DNA of 64,000 nt from Lepidostoma basale. Its lineage: Eukaryota; Arthropoda; Insecta; Trichoptera; Lepidostomatidae. The stretch lies in assembly GCA_022606425.2 (NCBI GenBank), contig JAHDVF020000739.1, positions 744,001 through 808,000 on the forward strand. The letters are read 5' to 3'. The translations under genes and the position numbers were made by a program. Under the pieces are notes generated by a model. That model was not told the origin of the DNA and searched no databases. It worked only from the letters and a program-made list of their open reading frames with translations. Below are positions 31,753-41,445 of this stretch, piece by piece (positions within the stretch are counted from its first letter, which is position 1; each line of letters begins with the position of its first letter).

Positions 31753-32333
31753 AAGAAGAATGTGTAAAAACATATAAATGGGAAATTACCCAGTGAAATT
31801 ACTAAACCGAATATATTTACACGAAGTGCAATTAGTGTAAAAAATGGTATCACACGGCAAATTAGTTTATTTTAAATGCTGTTTATTATAAATTGTGAAA
31901 GTGATTTCAATACTTATCGTATAGTTTGTAGACGTAAAAGAAATGTTTGATTAATTACACTTTTATAATTTCGATTGGTGCAAGATTGTCGGATTCGAAT
32001 TAGGAGTACAAAAAGACGTAGGAGATGAAAGTCTCGGTGGGTGAGCATGATCGGCCAGGCCAGCGCGAGCGGTAGCAGCAATCTAAACACAATAAAACAT
32101 GGCGACACGGTCCGCCAGCATGCGAGTCTGCGCCGGAAGTGATTATTATAGTTGTAACAGCGTGAAAATGACATAATTGAATGCCCGGTTAATAAGTTTA
32201 GTACTTTGCGCTAATAAGAACACCAAAACTGTTCTTGCAATAGTTTAATTACACGACTTATCAAACAAAATATCAACATTTAAGAAAATCAAATGATCTT
32301 ACTGAAATTTCTTGATGGAAGTTAATTTAATAA
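31753..32333. other. Unassigned stretch
   Basis: 32025-32140 is GC-richer (GCCAGGCCAGCGCGAGCGGT). No coding or repeat recognised. Confidence 0.45.
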
Positions 32334-32848
32334 TACGAGGGTTGTCCGTAAAATAAATTTCCAAATTTTTTTTCACAATGAAAACCATTTTTATTTACAA
32401 CGAGCAATACATCATTGGAAAGCTTAGACTTTCAGCTATTTTTCTACATAGCCCCCGTTGAGTTTGATGCACTTTTTCATCCGGGTCACCATCTTTTTGA
32501 TTCCCTGGTCATAGAAGTCTCCCGCCAGGCCGTGAAGGTAGCTCAGAACCTCTTCGTTTGTAAAATGCGTTCCACCGAGGTGTTTCTTTAAATCAGGGAA
32601 GAGGTGGTAGTCGCTCGGGACCAAGCCCGGACTGTATGGTGGGTGTAGGACGATCTTCCATCCGAATTTCTCAATGAGCGCGGTGGTGACGCGGGCTGTA
32701 TGCGGACGAGCGTTGTCCTGATGAAAATGGATTCCATTTGTCGGCATGCCCATCCTCTTGTTTTGTATGGCCATTTTAAGGTTTTCCAGAGTTTGACAGT
32801 AGCGATCAGCAGTTATTGTTGTGCCGGTAGTTTACGGACAGCTTCGTA
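32334..32848 (-). mobile_element. mariner element, internally deleted, about 515 bp
   Basis: Left end TACGAGGGTTGTCCGTAAAA (32334) and right end TTTACGGACAGCTTCGTA (to 32848) are imperfect inverted repeats bounded by TA, the mariner/Tc1 target duplication. The minus strand encodes only the last third of the transposase. A full mariner is about 1.3 kb, so the N-terminal two thirds are deleted up to the right TIR. Confidence 0.88.
32436..32824 (-). pseudogene. mariner transposase, C-terminal third (D,D34D)
   Basis: The minus frame is open with no internal stop from about 32823 to the TAG at 32436-32438: GTTITADRYCQTLENLKMAI, then HFHQDNARPHTA, HPPYSPGLVPSDYHLFPDLK, LGGTHFTNEEVLSYLHGL, FYDQGIKKMVTRMKKCIKLN. 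QDNARPH holds the second catalytic Asp. The third is the D of VPSDYHLF, exactly 34 residues later, the mariner D,D34D spacing. The first Asp and the DNA-binding HTH domains are missing, so it cannot catalyse transposition alone. The ATG at 32772-32774 is internal. Confidence 0.92.
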
Positions 32849-33090
32849 ATTAAAAAATATATGTTTTTTTAAGAACTACCTCCACTTTTGTCTTTTTGTA
32901 AATCAATGTTATTAACTTACTCCTAAATATACGAGTACATACAGATCACGGGATGTAAACAAGAGATCTATACAAAAATAATATTTAAATAATTATGTAC
33001 AATTTGACGTTTGTATATAAAGCAGTAAGATCCCCCTGATATGTATGTGCAATATTTATAAAGGTGTACCTAAGTTAAAAACAGTGTTAC
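32849..33090. other. Unassigned AT-rich spacer
   Basis: No recognisable features. Confidence 0.5.
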
Positions 33091-33145
33091 CAGTCTGTCG
33101 ATGCCAGCGAACCTGGCGAAACCGGTCTCTGTAGAAACAAAGACA
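33091..33145 (+). repeat. H-type motif (ACCGGT variant)
   Basis: CAGTCTGTCGATGCCAGCGA, ACCTGGCGAAACCGGTCTCT. The hairpin GCCAG-CGAA-CTGGC, GAAAC and GTC are present; the core is CTGTCGA, not CTGANGA. The same sequence recurs at 43897-43945. Confidence 0.6.
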
Positions 33146-33264
33146 GAGATGGAAGCAGTTCTAAATAAAAAGATCGTTTATTTAATTATTGTCAATATTT
33201 ACTAAAGCGTACGTTTTTTTAAAGTTTCATTCCATTTTAAAAGAAAGGCACGTGTCCCTTGCTA

Positions 33265-33345
33265 CAAAATTATTAAAAGGCATTAATATTTGCAATTAAT
33301 AATGCCAGAGCAAAGCAAAACATGTCACTATCTTAAAATGTTAAT
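33265..33345. repeat. P1-like fragment
   Basis: AAAGGCATTAATATTTGC and AATAATGCCAGAGCAAAGCA, AAACATGTCACTATCTTAAA: decayed arms of the GCC-GGCGAAACATGTC type. Confidence 0.5.
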
Positions 33346-34477
33346 ATTTCTTGAAAATGACAATTTTTCCTAATAGAGCGTTTCACATTAGACCCCATTA
33401 AATGACATATAAAATCCCAGAAGGTGTAAATCAGCTTCTTAACGAAGGCTGACGTGAACTGGTGAACCTTTCTCTGACGTCTGAACACCCTCATATTTAT
33501 TTAAAACTGAAAGGTATAGTGCCTGAATGATGCCTTAATCAATGACATGGATAGGGGTCCGCCGTTTGGGTTCTCCCCTTACTAATGTCCCGGTCAGTAC
33601 TCCGCAGTCAACGTGTTAACCTTTCCCTTACGGTGCTAAAATAAAAACGCGCGTTCCTGTGTTGGGTAGTCAGTACCCAATCAAAAATTTGCGATTTTAA
33701 ATCGGAAAAATAAGAACATTCATAGCTAATTCACTAAGAACAATGCGTAATTAATTATAATTGAAGTAAAAATGATGACAATTGATATTTATTTGCTAAA
33801 AGCATGAAAAAAAAACCATCTGGCAACGCTCACGGGACGGGCATAGGTCCACTCTGGTTGCAAGCCCGAGAGCTACTGCCGGGTGGTGAGAACATTGAGC
33901 TCCTCGCGCTTCTACAGTGAAGTATGCAAGAGTGAGATGCGAATATAGTGTCGCGCAATCAGCGCTACGAATTTTTTTCCGATGTTCACAAAATACCTCC
34001 GGTGTACCCGATAAATTTTGATTATTATTAATTTTTTTTAATCAATGCGTAAATATATTATAGAGGAATACCTAAAATGTTAACCTTATATTTATTATAT
34101 TTATAGAGATATTGATGGTTATTAGAAGCAACGTGTAGAAGATACACATCACCGGGAAGGGAGGGTTAAGCAAGTAATTCATATTTTATTTAATGTTGTG
34201 ACTAATATTTTAAATTCATTGAGTGAAACACTATCAAGATTTTACTTTTATCTGCTGTTCGGAAAAACCATTTTGTACTCTCACTTCAGACTGATATAAA
34301 TCTGTGAAAGGCATTTTAAAATTTCTTGCCTCACTCAACTTATTGATTAACTTTTAAAATATTGAAAGTGTGAAAGTAATGTTATGTCCTTTCATTTAAA
34401 TTAATTATTTTTCTATGATAAGAATAAACAACTTTTTTTTAATTATCATTGTAATATGATTTACTATATCGCACTAG
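33346..34477. other. Unassigned stretch
   Basis: 33400-33620 and 33830-33930 are GC-richer islands without recognisable coding; the rest is AT-rich. Confidence 0.45.
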
Positions 34478-34786
34478 TATAAGGTGTTTTTTTAGAGGTT
34501 TGGTTTTTAAACTGGCAACATTGATTCTACACACTGTCAATTTGACAGTTGACAGTTGATTTGTAGTCAGTACGTTTTGCCATTTTACCTAATTGTCGAA
34601 AATTGGACTTCACGATTGCGCTTCACTCGAGCTAGCCGTGGCGTTCATATGCCCGAATTAATATTTAAACAATAATGGCACAAAATTATCTATTAAAAAA
34701 AGCCAATATCATAGACATTAACATTATTTTAACGTGTTTTTTTTTTCATTTTTAATTAAGATACCTCTAAAAAAACAGCCCTTATA
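34478..34786 (+). mobile_element. TIR MITE, copy 1 of an inverted pair (309 bp)
   Basis: Ends TATAAGGTGTTTTTTTAGAG and ACCTCTAAAAAAACAGCCCT form inverted repeats. The interior carries AACTGGCAACATTGATTCTA and TGACAGTTGACAGTTG. No transposase. It is matched in opposite orientation by 34797-35116. Confidence 0.8.
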
Positions 34787-34796
34787 CACATTGTTG

Positions 34797-35116
34797 TATA
34801 AAGGGTGTTTTTTTAGAGGTAGGTATACAAAAGAAGAAAAAAAAAACACATTTAAAAAATGTTAATGTCTATGATATTGGCCTTTAATAGATAATTTTAC
34901 GCCATTATTGTTTAAATATGATTTCGGACATGTGAATGCCACGGCTAGATCGAATGAAGCGCAATCGTGAAGTACAATTTTCGACACCTTTATTGAGCAA
35001 ATGTGTGAAATGGCAAAAGGTACTGACTACAAATCGATTGTCAACTGTCAAATTGACAGTCTGTAGAAACAATGTTGCCAGTTTTAAAACCAAACCTCTA
35101 AAAAGAGCATCCTATA
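34797..35116 (-). mobile_element. TIR MITE, copy 2 of an inverted pair (320 bp)
   Basis: Starts TATAAAGGGTGTTTTTTTAG and ends ACCTCTAAAAAGAGCATCCT. Internally it is the reverse complement of copy 1 (e.g. GAAACAATGTTGCCAGTTTT). Only 10 bp separate the copies, so together they make a 640 bp inverted repeat. The copies differ at several sites, so this is not a very recent duplication. Confidence 0.8.
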
Positions 35117-35261
35117 TTTCTATAATGACAAGTTAAAATCACTTTTTCGTCTAGTGTTACTTTAGAAATACGTATATGCTTGTATGATGATTTAATTGTA
35201 TTATTTTTCTAATACGCATTTTACATCACATATAAAGATGTAAAAATTCCATATTAAATAA

Positions 35262-35445
35262 TTAATTCGAATGAAAACGTCTGTTTAAGTTTTACTATAT
35301 TTTATAGGAATGCCATGTTTTGCCTTTCTAAGCCATTATCATATGATAATGCCAAATGGAAGGCACTTCGATGAAGATTGGCCTTAGAAAGGCGAAGCAT
35401 GTCCTTCCTATAAAATAAAATAAAACTCTTCATTCCAATGGAATG
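35262..35445. repeat. P1 palindromic repeat, both arms
   Basis: ATTAATTCGAATGAAAACGT, GGAATGCCATGTTTTGCCTT, GCCTTAGAAAGGCGAAGCAT, GTCCTTCC. The right outer arm is replaced by unrelated sequence after AATAAAACTCTTC. Confidence 0.7.
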
Positions 35446-35550
35446 CTTCTTTAATTTGTTTAAATGTCACACTACGAATTAAGTGTATCATTTAAACCCA
35501 CTTATGTTACAATGAGTTATTTAAATTCATGTGAATGCAATAATTTATAT

Positions 35551-35745
35551 TGCAAAATACAAACATGTTTCGGACACACAAGCCCTTCATCAGTGTTTTG
35601 TTAGTTTTTATATAGACAAAATAAATATTTAGGCAAATGTTAAAAATTTTAAAAGAAAAAATTGTTTAAATATTTATTTTGTATTGTATATAAAGATACC
35701 TACAATACACTGATAAAGAGCTTCTGTGTCAGAAACATGTTATTA
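35551..35745. mobile_element. H element with two opposed hammerhead-like cores
   Basis: Minus-strand core: CTGATGA (35587-35593), extra A, stem GGGC-UUGUGU-GUCC, GAAAC (35567-35571), AT, GTT. Helix I can pair ACA with TGT and AAA with TTT across one bulge. Plus-strand core near the other end: CTGATAA (35710-35716), GAAAC (35732-35736), ATGTT. The arms are inverted around an AT-rich centre. This minus core keeps every base expected of a hammerhead core, apart from the one extra base before helix II. Confidence 0.65.
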
Positions 35746-36180
35746 ACTAACTAACTAACCATCGCGCCGTTTCCCCGGAGGGGTAGGCAGAAGATGGACC
35801 GTCATACCGTTCTGTCCTGACTACCTCTCTTAATTCCTCCACATTCATACATCGTCACATGCACGTTCGTAGATTTTTCCGACTTCGAATGTGGCCGCCT
35901 TTCAGTATTTGATTAATTTGGACATGCCATGCTTTCCTTGGCCTTACGCGACTTCTCTTTCCACTCACACTGCTTGTATTCAACATTTTAACCATTGTTC
36001 TCTTGTCCATTCGTTCCATATGTCCAAACCATCCGAGGGATCCTTTTTTAATTTTACTTATGATGCAATCAACTGCCTTACATTTCTTCCTTATTTCGTC
36101 GTTCGGTATTCTATCATATATAATTTTTCCGCACATTCTTCTCAGTGATCTTATTTCTACGCTATTTATCCTACTTTGAT
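35746..36180 (-). mobile_element. L-A LINE 3' fragment (GGHIRSR subfamily)
   Basis: Minus strand: MCGKIIYDRIPNDEIRKKCK, AVDCIISKIKKGSLGWFGHM, ERMDKRTMVKMLNTSSVSGK, RSRVRPRKAWHVQINQILKG, GHIRSRKNLRTC, then frameshift, REVVRTERYDGPSSAYPSGE-like end and a (GTTA)n tail. The open frame spans 36136-35855. Confidence 0.88.
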
Positions 36181-36719
36181 ATTTTTAAGAAACACGTTTA
36201 TATTTTTATTTGTAATAAAGTTAGTGTCGTTTACAAACTAATTTATATTGTACATTTGATAAATAAATATTAAAAAATGATTCAAATATAGTTTAAAAAA
36301 TTATTTACTGTTGAAGTGAAGATGAAGATGTGCAGATGTACGTAGATTCTTACAGTTGGCAGGATCTTCCGTGCGTCAGTGTCTCATGGTATCTTCAGTA
36401 ACCGAAGTTTCGGAGATGGAATTTGCAACAATGTCCGAAACGTTGGTTACAGAAGGAACCAAGAAACACGGTTAGGATGAAAAGGCGGTGAAAATGGGTA
36501 TTGAATGTGAATTAAAAAAAATATATATTTACCTTCATTCGATGTGCAAGATGTCTTCATCAATTCCATCAGGATCCAAACACTAGTATTTTAATAAAAA
36601 TATTTTATTATAAATGTATGTCTTAATTCTTAAATAGCGTTAGGCATGTCGGTGTCCGAAGCTACTACCGATATTACAATATAATTTATTTATTTATAAA
36701 TATAATATTTTATTATTAT
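36181..36719. other. Spacer with a 17 bp stem hairpin
   Basis: 36399-36450 folds on itself: GTAACCGAAGTTTCGGA pairs with TCCGAAACGTTGGTTAC around a 19 nt loop. It contains the GAAACGT-type motif of H elements but no CTGANGA core. The rest is AT-rich. Confidence 0.5.
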
Positions 36720-37235
36720 TTAAAAAAAAAGACTAATACCAATGATTTAAATCAATGATATTAGAATTTATTTTACAATCTTCAATGTGAGCAGAAAATA
36801 GCTCATTATTATGAAGAAGGGTCGTGTCCAGGCTCGAACCCAAGTCCCCTGGATCAGAAGCCAAGCGTTCTATCCCCTAGACCATTGTTCCGCAAAGCGT
36901 GTGCCGCGGCACACTGGTGTACCGTGGTCATCAGGTCATGTGCCGCGGAAAAATGTCAATGTTTTGTGAAGAAAATACATCTAAAAATAGCTGAGAGCTA
37001 TAAGAGCGAGGCGCTTTGTTACGCGAGGGGCGGGATAGCCTCACCCGCGTGGCGCGCCTCGCTCACAAGCTATCGCCGAATGCAGCACGCATGCGTATCG
37101 AGTAAGTACTTGTATTTATTCGTTTAGTAATAAATAAATATTAAATAAAAATTACTTTTTTCTTTGGTGTACCTCTAAAATTTCTTGAACACAAAAAGTT
37201 TGCGGAACACTGCCCTAGACCACCACCCGAATTTA
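36720..37235 (-). mobile_element. tRNA-derived SINE S2 interrupted by a hAT MITE
   Basis: The body and box B (GGTTCGAGCC reversed at 36832-36841) are intact. The 5' head is split: CCCTAGAC at 36875-36882 is repeated at 37213-37220, where the SINE resumes CACCACCCGA. Confidence 0.85.
36883..37212. mobile_element. hAT MITE, 330 bp, with 8 bp target-site duplication
   Basis: Ends CATTGTTCCGCAAAG and CTTTTTGCGGAACACTG reversed (CAGTGTTCCGCAAAC) are inverted repeats. The exact 8 bp CCCTAGAC duplication is diagnostic of hAT. The subterminal GTGTGCCGCGGCACACTGG is a strong palindrome. No transposase. Confidence 0.9.
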
Positions 37236-37395
37236 TCCCACACGTTGTGGTGCATCAGATTCCTGTTGGCTACCGTCTCCCTGGAAGACCACCAAATAGA
37301 TGGAGGGATAGCTGGTTATCAACTTCACAAAAAAGTCCAGCCTGACTGCAAGAACAGACCGTAGGTCAAGAATGAGAAGAATAATATTTTGTCCT
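37236..37395 (+). mobile_element. L-D LINE C-terminal fragment
   Basis: HVVVHQIPVGYRLPGRPPNR, WRDSWLSTSQKSP, then stop. The LPGRPP.RW.D.W.S.SQ pattern also ends the copies at 44065-44395, 46268-46425 and 46929-47245. Confidence 0.75.
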
Positions 37396-37450
37396 AAGCA
37401 TTAATTGTGCGTTTGGTTTCCAGTAAAGTTCATGTATTATAAATATATGA

Positions 37451-37655
37451 CGGCCTTCGTGGCAGAGTGGCAACAGCTATGATTGCCACACCGAAGGTTC
37501 GTTCCGGCGACGACAGTGCAAAAAAAAATTCACGCTGTCTTTGGTCTGGACAAATTCACGTGACAATTAATATGGCTATTAACTAGTTACCCATCACATG
37601 TCATGAGAATCGAAGGCGAAAAATTATGTGTTATAAATAATCTGTTGTATACAGT
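37451..37655 (+). mobile_element. tRNA-derived SINE S1
   Basis: CGGCCTTCGTGGCAGAGTGG (box A region), GAAGGTTCGTTCCGGCGACG (damaged box B), CACGCTGTCTTTGGTCTGG, CACATGTCATGAGAATCGAA, ending with the TTGTATACAGTAATGG tail type. Confidence 0.75.
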
Positions 37656-37699
37656 AATGGAAAAAGCAACGGGAAACTGCCACATTAAAAGAACCAGCA

Positions 37700-37905
37700 A
37701 AACTCAGAAATCCTGAGTGATGTAGGTCCTCTACAAAGAGGCCATAGATTGTTTTATCTCCCACGATGCACAAAACAACATGCCAATGGTTATGCCGGTA
37801 GGTAGAGAAATATCTTTGCTAAATCGTGTCACCTCGGAGGTGGATGTATTTAATGATAGTGTAGTTGACCTGAGGGAGGCGCCGTCTCTGTCATTGTCAT
37901 AAAAT
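37700..37905 (+). mobile_element. L-B-like Jockey LINE C-terminus
   Basis: LSDVGPLQRGHRLFYLPRCT in one frame, then, after a frameshift, NMPMVMPVGREISLLNRVTS, EVDVFNDSVVDLREAPSLSL and a stop at about 37903. It aligns with RLFYLPATRTNLPLVTPVGR, AISLLNAVSSESDVF of the copy at 48877. Confidence 0.8.
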
Positions 37906-37977
37906 CTTAAGATAGATCATTGCTTTACGAAGCTGTGTAGAGTAGTCACCATAAGTTGAAGATTCTTTAAATAATAA

Positions 37978-38150
37978 TAAAAACGCCTGTTTACTAGAAT
38001 TTTATTATATTTTATGGGAATGACGTGTTTTGTTTTAACATTCTAAGGCATTATTATATGATAATATCTTAGAAACGCAAAACATGCCATTCCCATAAAA
38101 TATATAATAATAAAACTTATACAGTAGAATACAGACGTTTTTATTCTTAT
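37978..38150. repeat. P1 palindromic repeat, both arms
   Basis: AAAACGCCTGTTTACTAGAA, GGGAATGACGTGTTTTG on the left; GATAATATCTTAGAAACGCA, AAACATGCCATTCCCATAAA on the right, with AATACAGACGTTTTTATTC. Confidence 0.72.
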
Positions 38151-39482
38151 AAATTGACTTATAATGATGGTCAAATTTTAGATAAATAAATTCCCATATT
38201 TCAAGCAGAACCATGTGTTGAAATATCAAAGATTAAATCAAGTTTAATAATGGAATTGTACGCAAATAAACACGAAATTATAAATAATAATAACAAGTTT
38301 TAATGGAAGATTAAGGCCAGAAGACTTATCAAATTAAAATAAACGTGGTTCAAGCATTTACAGAGATTATTACGTTAGTCACTAGTAGAGTCTATGACCA
38401 AAACACAAAATGGTCATATATTTAATGGATTCTATTTAAATGGATAAAAAATAATTTGAAATATTTCACAAGATAATATAAACGAGCGAACGGTTTCATC
38501 GAAACGCGATTATAAAGATTCAAATACTTTTTATAAATGCGTTATTACGTCTAAAATATATAGTGAATGTAATCGCATGTCGTAGGTGCAGCAAACGGTC
38601 AAACTGTTCATTTAACATGCGACGGAATCAAAAATCGTTTAATCATATATGGTTTGAGAAGTGACTAGGTATTTATGTTATATTGTATTGTATAGTAATA
38701 ATAGGGATAGTTATATATTTCTTATTATTGATTGGAGTAAACTATGATTGATAAAACATAGAAAAAAATTCAAAACAGAAGATTTGTAAATAATAACAAC
38801 GTACTTTTAACATATAAATAAGATTTCAGTTATAATTTACAATTTTTGGAAACAGTTGAACCAATATGATTTTTTAATGTATTTATTTTTAGCTGTTTAC
38901 CAAGATGGCGTTAGCTAATAATAATATATAGGAACGTTTTTCAAACTCTCTGCAAAACTGTTTCCAATGACCTCATCAAAATAATGTCAAATCACCCTAC
39001 GTCATTCAAAAACAAAGGAATGAGATGAAAATATCAAGAAGCGTCATGTGATGAGTTGGAAAATATTTATTAAGAAAAACAACAAATGAAAAGTGTCAAG
39101 AATTAATCTAGGTAAGATCTGAAGCAATCGACTTTTTTAAAGATTCCTTAATGTGATCTGAAACAATAGCTTTTGTATCGCTGTTGGATCGCGTGTTTAA
39201 ATAATAACGTGTCAAACTTTCTCTTTAAATTTAATTTAAAAATATATATTTCATATTTAGTAGCAAGAATACTCAAAACTAAACATGTTGGGTAATTTGT
39301 GAAGAACTATAATTAGGGAATAAATCAGAGCATATCCTGTTCGTATTCAAATAATTGTATACATATTTATTTTGTTGTTCCCCCTTTATTAATATTTATC
39401 TCAAATTGTCTTGAGCTGTTTGAAAGATTATATTAATAAAATAATAAATTGTAGCATAGTGTCTAAATGAAATATCTTAAAA
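38151..39482. other. Repeat-poor AT-rich stretch
   Basis: About 1.3 kb with no LINE, SINE or palindromic repeat and no coding that I can support. Confidence 0.5.
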
Positions 39483-39719
39483 TAGCCCATTGTTTTCGCT
39501 GAAACACAATGATACTTCAACATTATTACTGTTGAAATTTACAACACTGTTATAATATCAGAATTTATTTTTATTCACTGAGAATGTCGCGACAGCTATT
39601 TCGCCAACCGATGTTGGCATCATCAGGTGTTACAAAAAACACGCGACAAACGTCGCGACATTCTCAGTGATTAAAAATAAATTGTGATATTATAACAGTG
39701 TTATAAATTTTAACAGTAA
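39483..39719 (-). mobile_element. H element, long palindrome with hammerhead-like core
   Basis: Arms 39527-39593 and 39652-39718 are inverted (TCACTGAGAATGTCGCGAC / GTCGCGACATTCTCAGTGA exact). Minus core: CTGATGA (39620-39626), extra T, GCCAAC-ATCG-GTTGGC, GAAAT, AGCT, GTC. The left end CATTGTTTTCGCTGAAACAC matches the right end of the 27115 element reversed. AAATATCTTAAAA and AAATATCTTTAAAA flank it, a likely ~13 bp duplication. Confidence 0.72.
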
Positions 39720-41445
39720 AAATATCTTTAAAAAAAAATCTAAAATTTTATTTCATTCCCGTCGGAAAATGTTACTATTTTTTTAAATATTTTATTCTTT
39801 TGATATGAAATAAAAGGTACTCAAATTATATTATATTTAAATTAAAGATAAATTTATATAATTTGTGTGTTAAGAGTACCGTTAAATAATTATTAATTAA
39901 TGTTTATTAGTACCTAAACATAATAGGTAGGTACTAAAAATAGAATATGCAAGAAAAAGTTTAAAAAATGTTCTTTTGACAAAATTATATCTATTCTAAA
40001 ATTAAGCTAGTACTTAGATAGTACTTACTAACTTATTCCACACGCGTATATGAAATTCCTTCGACTCGTTGAACCAAAATAAAAATGGATTCGAGAACTT
40101 CTTAGCAATGAAACTCTGCGTGGACTTAATTTGCGTTCATGTCCCATGCCAATTTGTTAATAAACATTAAATCAATGATGAAGCACGCAAAAATGTTGTG
40201 AAATCGTTATTCCGTTCGATTGTCGACGAGCGGCTGAAAAAATGGTAAAACGCTAATGATTAAAATCTTTAAATTTGAAAGTGCTAGCGTGAACGTACTA
40301 GAAGCAATCACTCGTTGGACTAAATTCACACCACGAGATATAATTCTGTACAAAAATGTATTTTTGTCATTTTTCTCATTGCGAAATAGACGCAAAAGAA
40401 ATTGCAAATGCAAAATATCAGATGACCACAAAATTAAATTTAAATTTGCGTGCGTCGGTAATTATTTCTCTAACCACAAGACGCGGCCTTTTTCCGGGTT
40501 GCGATATATTTTTACAGCCGACAAGACCTACACAATGCGGTAGGTACTGTCTGAAATCGCTTCGTCCAAGAAAATCGAACACGTGTTTTGTTGAAATTTG
40601 AAATAATTTTCACATTGGCGTGGCTGGCAACACTGCGCCGCGCGCTGTCAAACATTCGGAAACAAAAGAATGTCGAATGGGTGATAATTAAATGTGTAAT
40701 TGGGGGCGTTAACACGTATATAACTTTATACTTTTCCATCGGGGCATAGTTCTAAAGGCATTCGGGTTTTATGCGGAAAAGTCGGTCGCCTGGCCGCGAG
40801 CCAAAAAGAATTGAGACCAGTTGATATAAAAAATCGGGTTGATTATTTAAAATGTCTGCTGATCCAGGGGCACGCCGTGAATATTATTGAGTTATATAAA
40901 TCCAATATAAAAAATGGAATCTACACGAAATATATTATATTTATCACTGTACGTGAATACGCGTTTAAGCGACGTAGGTATATTGTTATTTTTCTGCACA
41001 ATAAAAAAATGGTTTATGTTAAATTAAAATAGCGGAGCATTCAACAGATTTTCACGAATCGCCTATGGTTTAAAGAGAAGTATGCGAATGTAAAAATACT
41101 GCCTGTGTGCCGTTTGTGTCGTGTAGCAACACATGCAATCATTAAAATAATCATTTTATTGTTATTCTACCCACGTTTGTGATATACCTACATATTTGAA
41201 AATCACATCTTCACACAGCGTTTGTTTAAACCATGAAACGCTTATATTATCTGCCAAATTATATAAATTATGCACTTTAAATACTGGGACATCACTTGGG
41301 TTATTTGCAGTGCAATAAACTGAATTGGAAAATCGCGCAAATGAAACGGAAACAAATTGAAATTTCACGTTTCTTCGTGCGCGTGTGAATTATTTATAAC
41401 TTAAACGAATTGTACTAAATACATAAATTATCCGCAGTTCCGATA
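39720..41445. other. Repeat-poor AT-rich stretch
   Basis: No transposon similarity. 40605-40660 is GC-richer (CTGCGCCGCGCGCTGTC). Small open frames on both strands are unrecognised. This could be intron or promoter-distal DNA of a neighbouring gene; nothing proves it. Confidence 0.45.
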
